From Oceanospirillales bacterium (GTDB taxonomy: Bacteria; Pseudomonadota; Gammaproteobacteria; Pseudomonadales; Balneatricaceae), in assembly GCA_018223185.1 (NCBI GenBank), contig JAAEYW010000006.1:124001-188000 (forward strand): 64,000 nucleotides of DNA, written 5' to 3'. Both the position numbers and the translations under genes were made by a program. Below the pieces are notes generated by a model that saw only the letters and a list, made by a program, of their open reading frames with translations, ran no database searches and was not told where the DNA came from. Position 1 is the first letter of the stretch. Each line of letters starts with the position of its first letter. This document shows, one piece after another, positions 9,090 to 17,292 of the stretch.

Positions 9090-9743
9090 ATGGCAGAGAA
9101 AAGCATTGTTGTACTGATCTCCGGCAGCGGTTCTAATCTGCAGGCGATCATCGATGCTATTGCGAGCGGCCAGATCAATGGCCGCATCGCTGCTGTACTC
9201 AGCAACAAAGAAGGGGCATTCGGTCTCGAGCGCGCCAAAAAAGCCGGCATTCCACAGATCGTTATTAACCATCAGGCGTTTGCCAGCCGGGAAGCGTTTG
9301 ATGCTGCAATGATGGAAGCGATTGATGCTCACCATCCTGATCTGATCGTGCTGGCTGGTTTTATGCGCATCCTCACACCAGACTTTGTACGCCACTATCA
9401 GGGACGGATGCTTAACATCCACCCATCCCTGCTACCAAAATACAAAGGGCTTCAGACCCACCTGCGGGCGATAGAAGCCGGTGACTCACAGCATGGCTGT
9501 ACCGTCCATTTCGTCACTGAAGAACTGGATGGCGGGCCACCCGCAATTCAGGCACCGATTGACATCCTGGCCACGGATGACGCCGACAGCCTGCAACAGC
9601 GGGTTCACTGTGCTGAACACAAAATCTACCCGCTGGCTGTTGAGCTGTTCTGCGCTGATCGCCTTAAGCTTGCGACTTCAGGAGCGGTTCAGCTCGATGG
9701 ATCTACTCTGACACCTGAAGGATTTCAATTCATTCAGGAGTAA
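9090..9743 (+). CDS. purN: Phosphoribosylglycinamide formyltransferase
   Basis: PurN (217 residues) transfers a formyl group from 10-formyl-tetrahydrofolate to GAR in step three of purine synthesis. Visible landmarks are the N-terminal SGSGSNLQA phosphate-binding loop, the catalytic stretch NIHPSLLPKYKG with Asn and His, and the catalytic Asp region EELDGGP. The DGGP motif is followed by PAIQAPI where many homologues have PIIAQA, a mild variation. It sits two bases behind purM and three bases ahead of the next gene, so it is surely co-transcribed. Confidence 0.96.
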   Translation: MAEKSIVVLISGSGSNLQAIIDAIASGQINGRIAAVLSNKEGAFGLERAKKAGIPQIVINHQAFASREAFDAAMMEAIDAHHPDLIVLAGFMRILTPDFVRHYQGRMLNIHPSLLPKYKGLQTHLRAIEAGDSQHGCTVHFVTEELDGGPPAIQAPIDILATDDADSLQQRVHCAEHKIYPLAVELFCADRLKLATSGAVQLDGSTLTPEGFQFIQE

Positions 9744-9746
9744 CCG

Positions 9747-10451
9747 ATGCGTATCAGCACACTCTTTATTTCCGCACTATTAGCTGTTTCGGCAATGCCG
9801 GGGCATGCTTCGGAGCTTTTCAAACCCTTCCGCGCAGTCTACAAAGCTCAGTGGGACATGGGTATCTCTTTTGGCGGAGATGCTGTCGGCGTACTGAAAC
9901 GAGACGGCGATCGTTGGGTATCCTCCCTTAGCGCAGAAGCACTGATCGCCAGGGTAAATGAGTTTTCTGAGTTCACCGTTCAGAATCAGACCGTCCAGCC
10001 GCAACATTACGAATATCACCGCAAAGTTATCGGCGGCGACAAAGATGCAGTACTGCAGTTTAACTGGAACACCGGGACGGTCCTTAACGATGTAGCAAAG
10101 AAACCCTGGACCATGGACGTTGCTCCAGGAACCCAGGACAATCTCAGTTATCAGATGCAGTTACGACTGGATCTTGCCGCGGGTAAAGAGACGCTGGTCT
10201 ACAAAGTTGCCGACGGAGGCAAAATCAAGACCTATCCTTTTATCAAACTCGGCACCGAAACCGTCACCACCGCGATTGGCTCATTTGAAGCCGTTAAAGT
10301 TCAGCGTGACCGGGGGACTGACAGCAAGCGCAACACATACATCTGGTTCGCCCCCGAACTCGATTACATCGTCATTAAACTGCAACAGGTTGAAAAAAGC
10401 GGCAAAGAGTACAGCCTGCTAATCAATAAACTGGAATTTACGGACCCCTGA
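9747..10451 (+). CDS. DUF3108 domain-containing secreted protein
   Basis: This 234-residue protein starts with a signal peptide ending near SAMPGHASELF. The mature part is a DUF3108 domain: short beta-rich segments such as FRAVYKAQWDMGISFGGDA, a KVADGGKIKTYPF stretch, and the closing VKVQRDRGTDSKRNTYIWFAPELDYI block. These proteins are periplasmic or surface beta-barrel-like solutes of unknown role. The gene follows purN by three bases and its stop overlaps the start of yfcL, a layout common beside purMN in marine gammaproteobacteria. Confidence 0.85.
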   Translation: MRISTLFISALLAVSAMPGHASELFKPFRAVYKAQWDMGISFGGDAVGVLKRDGDRWVSSLSAEALIARVNEFSEFTVQNQTVQPQHYEYHRKVIGGDKDAVLQFNWNTGTVLNDVAKKPWTMDVAPGTQDNLSYQMQLRLDLAAGKETLVYKVADGGKIKTYPFIKLGTETVTTAIGSFEAVKVQRDRGTDSKRNTYIWFAPELDYIVIKLQQVEKSGKEYSLLINKLEFTDP

Positions 10452-10717
10452 TGACCGCATACGAACAACAGGCAGAATCAATTTATAACCGCCTCATCGA
10501 AACAGAGCGCCAGGCCGAACCAAACCTGTTATTTCTCTGCAGCTACCTGCTGGGCCACATAAGCCTGGTAAGCGCTGAGCAAGGCGAAACCGCCGCAGAG
10601 TTCAATCTTCGGGTGGAACAAAGCCTGGACGATGCATTTAAAATCGACAAACTCAGCACCGAAGATCTCCACGACATCCGCGCGCTCTGGGTTCAGCTTA
10701 GCGAGACCAGCATATGA
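10451..10717 (+). CDS. yfcL: YfcL family protein
   Basis: This 88-residue, mostly helical, acidic protein matches the YfcL family: an ESIYNRLIETE helix, the central LLFLCSYLLGHISL segment and a C-terminal LHDIRALW stretch. The function is not known. The start codon overlaps the stop of the DUF3108 gene, and its own stop overlaps the next ATG, so translation of all three genes is likely coupled. Confidence 0.8.
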   Translation: MTAYEQQAESIYNRLIETERQAEPNLLFLCSYLLGHISLVSAEQGETAAEFNLRVEQSLDDAFKIDKLSTEDLHDIRALWVQLSETSI

Positions 10718-11109
10718 ATTTTGAAAAAGAGGGTATCGTATCGGTCTGGTACTCAACTACTGACTATTCCAGCATTCCTGACAGCTATTTCGAAGAAGAT
10801 GAACAGGGACTGGATCAGTGGGCTAAAAACTACCAGATCAGCAGTTACGATCCTGAAGATATGGAAACCAACGGCTGCGAAACCGGCCGCGCGGCAACCC
10901 GCACGGTGATTGCGCCATGCTCCTGGTCGCATTCATACGGCGAAGCGGTAATCAAAAAAATTGAAAAGCTCGGCGACAAACAGATCAGCTGGCTGATACT
11001 GATGTTCGATTTTGAATATCGCGCCAAAAAGACCCATATTTTCGAAGATGAGTATGTACACTTCGTTGGCTGCTTCCCATACGATATGGACGCAGGCAAT
11101 TTAGAATAA
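10714..11109 (+). CDS. Immunity protein 22-like (Imm22/DUF4284) protein
   Basis: This 131-residue cytosolic acidic protein has the look of the Imm22 (DUF4284) family: an opening GIVSVWYS strand, an acidic PDSYFEEDEQG loop, a central APCSWSHSY segment and a closing WLILMFDFEYR strand. Imm22 proteins are predicted immunity factors of polymorphic toxin systems, but gammaproteobacterial members often sit in housekeeping operons. No toxin gene is nearby. The gene overlaps yfcL by four bases (ATGA), which argues for a housekeeping role. The family call is from remembered pattern, not a search. Confidence 0.55.
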   Translation: MNFEKEGIVSVWYSTTDYSSIPDSYFEEDEQGLDQWAKNYQISSYDPEDMETNGCETGRAATRTVIAPCSWSHSYGEAVIKKIEKLGDKQISWLILMFDFEYRAKKTHIFEDEYVHFVGCFPYDMDAGNLE

Positions 11110-11138
11110 AACCGAAGACAATACTCAACGGGACGCAG

Positions 11139-11657
11139 ATGGTCAGACGATATGCCTATTCAACGGATGAGTACAATGTACGCAACTACAGCACGCTGTT
11201 TCTGGGCATGCTGGCCTTCGGACTGCTTTACAGTCTGATCGCCCTGCTCTCTTTCCCTCTGCTCTGGTTTGAACAGAACCATCCGGGCGCATACATTCTC
11301 AGCTATGCTGATGCCTTCTGGGCATTGCAGATGAGCGCCAGCACCATCGGCTTTGGTGATTTTTATCCGACAAGCCAGGGGGGCAGAATAATCGTTGCCC
11401 TGATGTTTTATATCGGAGTTGGCATCGTCGGATTTATCGGCGCTCAGATCGCCAGCAAAATGGTCGGGTTTGCTGACACAAATGTTCGAAACCGGGAGCT
11501 CCGTCGCCAGAATGATGAGATTCTCAGCCATAACAAAGAACTGGAGCACAAACTTGATCTTTTGTTTAAGCAGCTAGAACGCAGATCTGTGATAGAAAGC
11601 ACGCATAGCAGCAGCACCCATAAAGCCCCCACAACCCGACAAAAAGGGTTCATCTAA
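11139..11657 (+). CDS. Two-transmembrane potassium channel with C-terminal coiled coil
   Basis: This 172-residue protein has an outer helix at about 18-42, a pore helix and the selectivity filter TIGFGD (residues 69-74), and an inner helix at about 83-104. That is the minimal 2TM-P channel fold, expected to work as a tetramer in the inner membrane. No RCK domain follows the inner helix. Instead there is a charged heptad-like stretch (about 115-148, RNRELRRQNDEILSHNKELE) and a Ser/Thr-rich tail. The gene is 29 bases behind the Imm22-like gene. The 3' end overlaps the convergent alkyltransferase-like gene by four bases. Confidence 0.85.
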   Translation: MVRRYAYSTDEYNVRNYSTLFLGMLAFGLLYSLIALLSFPLLWFEQNHPGAYILSYADAFWALQMSASTIGFGDFYPTSQGGRIIVALMFYIGVGIVGFIGAQIASKMVGFADTNVRNRELRRQNDEILSHNKELEHKLDLLFKQLERRSVIESTHSSSTHKAPTTRQKGFI

Positions 11658-11977
11658 CAATCTATTCCGGCATGCCATCGAAACGTTGCCAGGTTTATCC
11701 GACCGTTTAACACCACAACGCCCTCTTTCTGCAACCGTTCAGCCTGACGTATATACCCATCACTGCCTACAGGAAAAGAGATCTTCCCACTGGCATTGAT
11801 CACACGGAACCAGGGGAGCCGGGTATCAGCGGGAAGCTGACTCAGACAGCGACCGACCAGTCTGGCAGAACCGCAAACACCTGCCAGGCTGGCCACCTGA
11901 CCATAGGTTGCGACACTGCCGGGAGGGATAGACCCCACGACCTGCCAGATCAGCTCATAGACCGGGTTTTGCACCAC
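11654..11977 (-). CDS. Alkyltransferase-like protein (MGMT/Atl family, no active cysteine)
   Basis: This 107-residue protein covers only the DNA-binding domain of the O6-alkylguanine alkyltransferase family (PPGSVATYGQVASLAG, GSARLVGRCLSQLP). The PCHRV active-site motif is replaced by PWFRVI, with tryptophan in place of the alkyl-accepting cysteine. That defines the Atl group, which binds alkylated guanine without repairing it and directs nucleotide excision repair. It is a single gene with no obvious partner, convergent with the potassium channel gene. Confidence 0.9.
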   Translation of the reverse strand: MVQNPVYELIWQVVGSIPPGSVATYGQVASLAGVCGSARLVGRCLSQLPADTRLPWFRVINASGKISFPVGSDGYIRQAERLQKEGVVVLNGRINLATFRWHAGIDC

Positions 11978-12170
11978 AAGGACACTCTCTTAGCAAAAAG
12001 ATCAATATAATAGATAACACTGATAGCTGAAAACTGAAAGCTCACAGTACTGCCATAAAAGAGCATTCTGATAACAGAGCCTCTTTACATGAGGCACCAC
12101 TCTCAAAACGAGGCGTTTTTAATTGTTGTCATTTAACAATATGGATTCAATAACTGTCTGTTAAATCAGA

Positions 12171-12199
12171 AAGGGGCCTGGGTATATTCCAGGCCCCTT
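12171..12199. other. Perfect 11-bp GC-rich hairpin
   Basis: AAGGGGCCTGG and CCAGGCCCCTT form an uninterrupted 11-bp stem around a 7-base loop (GTATATT). Neither strand carries a T tract after it, so it does not look like an ordinary intrinsic terminator. It sits three bases before a second, nested inverted repeat, and the two together look like a folded RNA or a mobile palindrome. Confidence 0.75.
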
Positions 12200-12202
12200 G
12201 GG

Positions 12203-12270
12203 TGGGCGAAGCGTAAAACGATGAACAGCCGTTATAAAAAAGGGGAACATTATAACGGCCCTTTCGCCCA
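12203..12270. other. Nested inverted repeat (8-bp outer and 10-bp inner stems)
   Basis: The outer arms TGGGCGAA (12203-12210) and TTCGCCCA (12263-12270) enclose inner arms GCCGTTATAA (12228-12237) and TTATAACGGC (12250-12259). Between the two stems lies a very uneven internal loop of 17 and 3 bases, and the terminal loop is 12 bases (AAAAGGGGAACA). No coding potential is seen. A structured small RNA, a leader element or a MITE-like repeat are all possible; the strand cannot be told. Confidence 0.7.
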
Positions 12271-12434
12271 TAGTTACAGACCAATGTAATACTCCGTAAC
12301 TACCTGAAGTCAGCAGCTACTGGCAGCAGACCGATTCAGAGAACAGCCAGAAGGGGAAATGGGCTTTGAAACTCTGATACACTGATCTAAACGTACAGTT
12401 AGTATAGTCGAAACTGATAAGTGTAAAGCCAATA

Positions 12435-13118
12435 ATGCATGATATTTACTCAATCATTTATACAGCCGCCCTGACATCGCTGCTTGTAATAACGCCAGTC
12501 AGAGCCTCATCAGAGCAACTTCCGGGTTTTGACCCGCAAGGCATAACGCAATGGGAAAGTGAAAGCTTTGCCGGAGAAACCCGCTACACGCTTATTACCG
12601 AAGGCGAAAACCAGTTACTTGAAGCCCGCTCAAATCACTCAGCCTCCGGTCTTTACTATAAAAAAACCATTCCAATCAGCCGTAATACACGCCTCAGCTG
12701 GCGCTGGAAGATCAGCACAGTATGGCCCGCTGCCGATGAAACCACGAAAGCCGGGGACGACTTCCCGGTCCGCGTTTATATTGTTGTTTCAGACGGCCCT
12801 TTTTTCTGGCAAAAGAGGACACTGGTATATGTCTGGTCCAACAACCAGCCCATTAATGCCCGCTGGCTTAATCCTTTCACGGCCAGAGCAGCGATGTGGG
12901 CTTTGGACAGTGGAAACACCCTGGCCGGTCAGTGGACACAGCACACTCGTAACCTTCAGCGCGATCTGAAAACGGTTTTTAATAAAACCTATACAGAAGT
13001 TCAAGCAATCGCCATCATGACAGACAGCGATAACGGAGGCACAAGTTTTTTAAGCTGGTATGACGATATCCGGTTATCAGAGACACCATCAACGCCGGAC
13101 TCTGAGCCTCTTCAATAA
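12435..13118 (+). CDS. DUF3047 domain-containing secreted protein
   Basis: This 227-residue protein has a signal peptide (AALTSLLVITPVRA) and a DUF3047 domain. Visible family segments are SWRWKIS, GDDFPVRVYIVVSDG, the VYVWSN strand and the closing AIMTDSDNGGTSFLSWYDDI block. The fold is probably a beta-sandwich of the carbohydrate-binding type, located in the periplasm; the function is unknown. It stands alone between the structured intergenic element and the DEAD-box helicase gene. An A/T-rich hairpin (AATAAAAG...CTTTTATT) follows its stop and may end its transcript. Confidence 0.82.
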   Translation: MHDIYSIIYTAALTSLLVITPVRASSEQLPGFDPQGITQWESESFAGETRYTLITEGENQLLEARSNHSASGLYYKKTIPISRNTRLSWRWKISTVWPAADETTKAGDDFPVRVYIVVSDGPFFWQKRTLVYVWSNNQPINARWLNPFTARAAMWALDSGNTLAGQWTQHTRNLQRDLKTVFNKTYTEVQAIAIMTDSDNGGTSFLSWYDDIRLSETPSTPDSEPLQ

Positions 13119-13193
13119 AAGTACGGGCTTTTATTCAACAATGAGCGTATAATTTCGCGTTTTACAATTCCATTCCTTCCGGTACCTTCAAAT

Positions 13194-14948
13194 ATGTCTG
13201 ACACACAAGTCGCATTCAGCGACCTTGATCTCCCCTCTTCCGTTCTTAAATCCATAACAGAGCTTGGCTATGAAACACCATCCCCCATCCAGGCGGCTTG
13301 TATTCCGTTACTCCTGAACGGGCAGGATGTTCTGGGGATGGCACAAACAGGTACCGGTAAAACAGCTGCTTTTGCCCTGCCCCTGCTAAGCCGTATTGAC
13401 CTGAAACTCAATAAACCTCAGGTTCTGGTGCTTGCACCGACACGCGAACTGGCGGTCCAGGTGGCTGAAGCCTTTCAGGCTTACGCTCGTCACGTTCCTG
13501 GTTTTCACGTTTTGCCAATTTATGGCGGCCAGAGTTACACCCTGCAGCTGAAGCAACTGCGTCGCGGCCCACACGTAGTGGTTGGCACACCTGGTCGCGT
13601 TATGGATCACCTGGATCGTGGCACTCTGATTCTGGATGAACTGAAGGCGATGGTGCTTGACGAAGCAGACGAAATGCTGCGCATGGGCTTTATCGATGAT
13701 GTTGAAACCATCATGGCTAAAACCCCGGCTGAACGACAGACCGCCCTTTTCTCTGCGACAATGCCGGAACAGATCCGCCGCATCACCAAGCGCTATATGC
13801 GCGACCCGCAAGAGATCAAAATCGCATCCAAAACGACCACCATGGAAAATATCGACCAGCGCTGCTGGATTGTTTCCGGTGTTAACAAGCTGGATGCACT
13901 GGTTCGGATCCTGGAAACTGAAGACTGTGGCGGCATTATCATTTTTGCCCGCACCAAGACAGCAACCACTGAGATCGCCGAAAAACTTGAAGCTCGTGGC
14001 TATGCCGCAGCAGCACTGAACGGCGATATGAATCAGCAGCTGCGCGAACGTACAGTTCAGCGTCTCAAAGATGCCAAGCTGGACATTCTGGTTGCAACCG
14101 ATGTTGCTGCCCGCGGACTGGACGTAGAGCGTGTAGGCATGGTTATCAACTACGATATCCCTTACGACACAGAAGCGTATGTTCACCGTATCGGTCGTAC
14201 CGGTCGTGCCGGACGTGACGGTAAAGCAATACTGTTTGTTGCACCCCGTGAGCGTCGCCTGCTGAAGCAGATCGAACAGGCAACCCGTCAGCCAATTAAG
14301 CAGATGGACCTTCCCTCACGTGACATGGTTCAGGATAAACGCCTCGAATCATTCCGCCAACAGGTGACCAGCATCTTCAATGATGAAGATATGGCAGCTT
14401 ACCGCGAGCTGATTGATCAGCTGGCCGCCGATACAGAACTGGAAACGCTGGATCTGGCCTCTGCTCTGCTCTATATGGCACAAAAAGATAAGCCATTAAT
14501 TCTGCCGCCAGAGCCGGAACCTCGTCCACGCCGCGAGCGGGACAGTGAGCGCGATAGTGACCGCGGTGAGAAGCGTGAGCGCATTAACTATGCCGATCTG
14601 GATGTTTATCGTCTTGAGGTGGGTCGTAATGATGGCGTTCAGGTTAAGAACATCGTAGGCGCCATCGCTAATGAGGCCGACATCAACAGCCGTCATATCG
14701 GTGATATCCGCCTGTTTGATGATTACAGCACCGTTCAGCTGCCTAAAGGAATGCCCCCTGAGGTTCTGCAGCAATTGAAAGGGGTATTTATCTGCCGCAA
14801 AAAGATTGATATCAGCCTGATGGAAGGTGAAGTAGCCCGCCCTGCTCCACGAAAACCTCGTGGGGACTTTAAAGGCAAGGGACGTAATGACCGCGGTGGA
14901 AATGACCGTGGTGCACCGCGCAAGCCTCGTCCACGTCGCGACGCTTAA
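13194..14948 (+). CDS. deaD: DEAD-box ATP-dependent RNA helicase DeaD/CsdA
   Basis: This 584-residue protein unwinds RNA in cold adaptation, ribosome assembly and mRNA decay. Motif I is AQTGTGKTAAF, motif II VLDEADEML, motif III SAT and motif VI HRIGRTGRAGRDG. A DbpA/CsdA-type RNA-binding domain follows (YRLEVGRNDGVQVKNIVGAI... at about 460-540), then a basic Arg/Gly tail. This domain order fits DeaD/CsdA rather than RhlE or SrmB. The gene is monocistronic and ends in a strong terminator. To avoid confusion, the helicase name CsdA is unrelated to the desulfurase at the left edge. Confidence 0.95.
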   Translation: MSDTQVAFSDLDLPSSVLKSITELGYETPSPIQAACIPLLLNGQDVLGMAQTGTGKTAAFALPLLSRIDLKLNKPQVLVLAPTRELAVQVAEAFQAYARHVPGFHVLPIYGGQSYTLQLKQLRRGPHVVVGTPGRVMDHLDRGTLILDELKAMVLDEADEMLRMGFIDDVETIMAKTPAERQTALFSATMPEQIRRITKRYMRDPQEIKIASKTTTMENIDQRCWIVSGVNKLDALVRILETEDCGGIIIFARTKTATTEIAEKLEARGYAAAALNGDMNQQLRERTVQRLKDAKLDILVATDVAARGLDVERVGMVINYDIPYDTEAYVHRIGRTGRAGRDGKAILFVAPRERRLLKQIEQATRQPIKQMDLPSRDMVQDKRLESFRQQVTSIFNDEDMAAYRELIDQLAADTELETLDLASALLYMAQKDKPLILPPEPEPRPRRERDSERDSDRGEKRERINYADLDVYRLEVGRNDGVQVKNIVGAIANEADINSRHIGDIRLFDDYSTVQLPKGMPPEVLQQLKGVFICRKKIDISLMEGEVARPAPRKPRGDFKGKGRNDRGGNDRGAPRKPRPRRDA

Positions 14949-14974
14949 TACCTTAGTACACTTCAATGCATATT

Positions 14975-15003
14975 AAAGAGAGCCTGCTGGCTCTCTTTTT
15001 TTG
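14975..15003 (+). terminator. Intrinsic terminator after deaD
   Basis: A 10-bp stem AAAGAGAGCC/GGCTCTCTTT with a TGCT tetraloop is followed by a run of T. It lies 27 bases after the deaD stop. Confidence 0.92.
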
Positions 15004-15190
15004 CCTGAAAGAAAATCATGGTCATCACGCCCACCGCATTCCTTACCCGTATTATTACAACAGCAGGCAACTGGATATTCCGCTCTATGATCTCTATTCT
15101 ATGCAGAACAAAAGATTTGACTCACCAGAGATCTGATACAGTTCACCAGAACGTATAAGAACAGTTAATTGCACCTGAAGGAAATACACT

Positions 15191-15583
15191 ATGAGAAAAA
15201 CAATCACTTTAGTTTCCATCATTGCCCTTTCAACCGCCCCCATCGCTTTTGCTGAGCGTCATGCCAATGATGAAATCACCCCCGATTACATTGCCGGATT
15301 TCTGGCAGGCGCGGATCTGACCGATGGCGCGATCATTGACAGCATAAGCTCAGGAAATGAAAGTGAATTTATACAGCGTGCCTACAGAACCCGCCTTGGC
15401 ACAGAACACCCCGCCACTCAGCCAACCTACCTAGCAGGCTTCTGTCTTCCGGACAGCACGACTGAGGACACACTGATCAGCAGTATCCTTGAGCATCTCA
15501 AAGAAACACCGCGCCCCACCAACAGCCAGCGAGACATAATCCTCTATAACGCAATCAAAGCACTGTATCCCTGCAAGGATTAA
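15191..15583 (+). CDS. Rap1a/Tai-like secreted protein
   Basis: This 130-residue protein has a signal peptide ending at APIAFAE. The mature part ends with a pattern typical of Rap1a/Tai immunity-like proteins: FCLP, a hydrophobic helix LISSILEHLKETP, then ILYNAIKALYPCK with a cysteine that probably pairs with the one in FCLP. Rap1a and Tai proteins neutralise type VI amidase effectors in the periplasm, but many family members are orphans. No effector or type VI gene is in the window. A GAAGGA ribosome binding site precedes the ATG. Confidence 0.6.
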   Translation: MRKTITLVSIIALSTAPIAFAERHANDEITPDYIAGFLAGADLTDGAIIDSISSGNESEFIQRAYRTRLGTEHPATQPTYLAGFCLPDSTTEDTLISSILEHLKETPRPTNSQRDIILYNAIKALYPCKD

Positions 15584-15687
15584 CGCCACAAGCAGAGAAA
15601 TACCAAAACAACACATGCATAAGACTATGATTTAGATACAATGCAGCAGGTATATAAACAGCACACTTCTGTAGTTTGGAGAGATCA

Positions 15688-17052
15688 ATGATACGGAGAA
15701 GCAGGATAGCGGGCAAAGAGTACATTGCCCCCTGGGAAAAAGCGTTTGAAACAGTGCTGACGCCTTTTGAAGAATTCATTCACCGCCAGACAACCAGCGG
15801 TATTCTGCTAATGTTGTTTGCAGTTGTGGCACTTGTTATTGCCAATAGCCAGCTTAATGAGGGCTATCACCACTTTCTGCAGTCGGAGTTCGTCATCGGC
15901 ATGGAGGGTTTTCAGCTCTCAAAATCGATACATCACTGGATTAACGATGGCCTTATGGCGCTGTTCTTTCTGGTAGTAGGACTCGAGCTTAAACGTGAAC
16001 TGCTGGTCGGCGAACTTGCAAATATAAAACAAGCCTCACTACCCATTATTGCTGCTGCTGGCGGCATGCTGATGCCTGCCTTCATCTACGCGTCAATCAA
16101 TCCGGAAGGACACACCCTGAATGGCTGGGGCATCCCGATGGCAACAGATATAGCCTTTGCATTGGGAGCTCTGGCACTGCTTGGCAATCGTGTTCCGCAA
16201 AACCTGTTAATGTTCCTTGTCGCACTTGCGATTGTCGACGACCTCGGAGCGGTTATCGTTATCGCTGTGTTTTATACCGAAACAATCAATATTACTGCAT
16301 TAATGCTAGCCGGGTTGATGATATTTGTATTGATCTGCCTGAATCTCGGTGGCGTCAGACGCATTCTGCCCTACTCACTCATCGGACTCATACTCTGGAT
16401 CGCTATGTTGAAAAGTGGCGTGCATGCGACACTTGCAGGGGTCTTACTGGCCTTCACCATCCCCATGAAACCTAAATATGACCCGAAACGCTTTCACTCT
16501 CTGGTACGTGATAGCGCTGATCACATTAAGAGCCTATTCGGACAAAATGAAAACATCATCATCAATGATGCATTGAGGTCCCGGGTCAGAGCTCTGGGCG
16601 AAGGAGTTTATAAAGTTCAGGCGCCTGCGCAGGTGCTTGAGCACAACCTGCACCTGCCCTCAGCCTACCTGATCATCCCCATATTTGCGCTGGCAAATGC
16701 CGGCGTACCTATTAACTGGGCTGATTTTTCTGATGTCATTACACACCCGGTCGCCGTAGGCATTGGCGCAGGACTGATTCTGGGTAAACTGATCGGTATC
16801 GCCGGCTTTACCTGGTTGGCAGTGAAACTGAAGATCAGCGACCTTCCGTCCGGCCTCAACTTCAACCATATAGTTGGCGTTGCCTTTATGGGCGGCATCG
16901 GCTTCACCATGTCGATCTTTATCGCAGAACTGGGCTTTGCCCAATACCCTGAGGACCTGCTGATGGCAAAAACCGGAATTCTGTTTGCTTCGCTGATATC
17001 GGGTCTGATTGGCTTCTGCTGGCTTTACTTTAAGTCACCCAAGGCAGAGTAA
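15688..17052 (+). CDS. nhaA: Na+/H+ antiporter NhaA
   Basis: This 454-residue inner-membrane antiporter expels Na+ in exchange for H+, which fits a marine host. The ion-binding aspartates are visible in ATDIAFALGALALLG and in the DD pair of IVDDLGAVIVIAVFY. The chain is longer than E. coli NhaA (388) because of an extended N-terminus and an extra hydrophilic segment of about 50 residues (FHSLVRDSADHIKSLFGQ...) before the last helices. This long form is known in several marine bacteria. The ATG at 15688 has GGAGAG six bases upstream; the TTG four codons earlier does not. Confidence 0.95.
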   Translation: MIRRSRIAGKEYIAPWEKAFETVLTPFEEFIHRQTTSGILLMLFAVVALVIANSQLNEGYHHFLQSEFVIGMEGFQLSKSIHHWINDGLMALFFLVVGLELKRELLVGELANIKQASLPIIAAAGGMLMPAFIYASINPEGHTLNGWGIPMATDIAFALGALALLGNRVPQNLLMFLVALAIVDDLGAVIVIAVFYTETINITALMLAGLMIFVLICLNLGGVRRILPYSLIGLILWIAMLKSGVHATLAGVLLAFTIPMKPKYDPKRFHSLVRDSADHIKSLFGQNENIIINDALRSRVRALGEGVYKVQAPAQVLEHNLHLPSAYLIIPIFALANAGVPINWADFSDVITHPVAVGIGAGLILGKLIGIAGFTWLAVKLKISDLPSGLNFNHIVGVAFMGGIGFTMSIFIAELGFAQYPEDLLMAKTGILFASLISGLIGFCWLYFKSPKAE

Positions 17053-17072
17053 CCACCCCGCCTGCACTAACG

Positions 17073-17101
17073 ACTGATGAGAGCTGACGACTCTCATCAG
17101 T
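17073..17101 (+). other. Hairpin downstream of nhaA
   Basis: An 11-bp perfect stem ACTGATGAGAG/CTCTCATCAGT surrounds a 7-base loop, 20 bases after the nhaA stop. There is no T tract, so it may protect the 3' end of the mRNA or terminate weakly. Confidence 0.6.
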
Positions 17102-17292
17102 CAACAACCTCTCCCCCCCACTCTCGCTCCCCTCTCACAACGACATGACCACGCCCTGATCGCCTCCCACGCTTCAATCTGTAAAAACCCAGCTCCACAT
17201 CCATTTTGTATTACTCAACAAAACCTCAATTTTGTTCAATACCCAGCTAACCTGCCACGCCATACTCACCACCTGTCAATCAGGAGGAACGA

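Larger units (their letters stand above)
11978..12434. other. Intergenic region with structured non-coding element
   Basis: This 457-base stretch has no supported gene. The left part is AT-rich and contains a short GCCTC/GAGGC hairpin near 12078-12095. The centre holds two strong inverted repeats, at 12171-12199 and 12203-12270, annotated separately. The right part should hold the promoter of the DUF3047 gene, but I could not pick a convincing -35/-10 pair. Confidence 0.6.

Noticed and set aside
12171-12270. Structured element as 6S RNA, tmRNA or a T-tract terminator
   Set aside because: 6S RNA is longer and has a long bulged helix; tmRNA features (tRNA-like ends, tag ORF) are absent; no T tract follows either hairpin.
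13386-14186. Long minus-strand open frame inside deaD
   Set aside because: It is fully contained in the helicase gene and antisense, without its own start site or family features.
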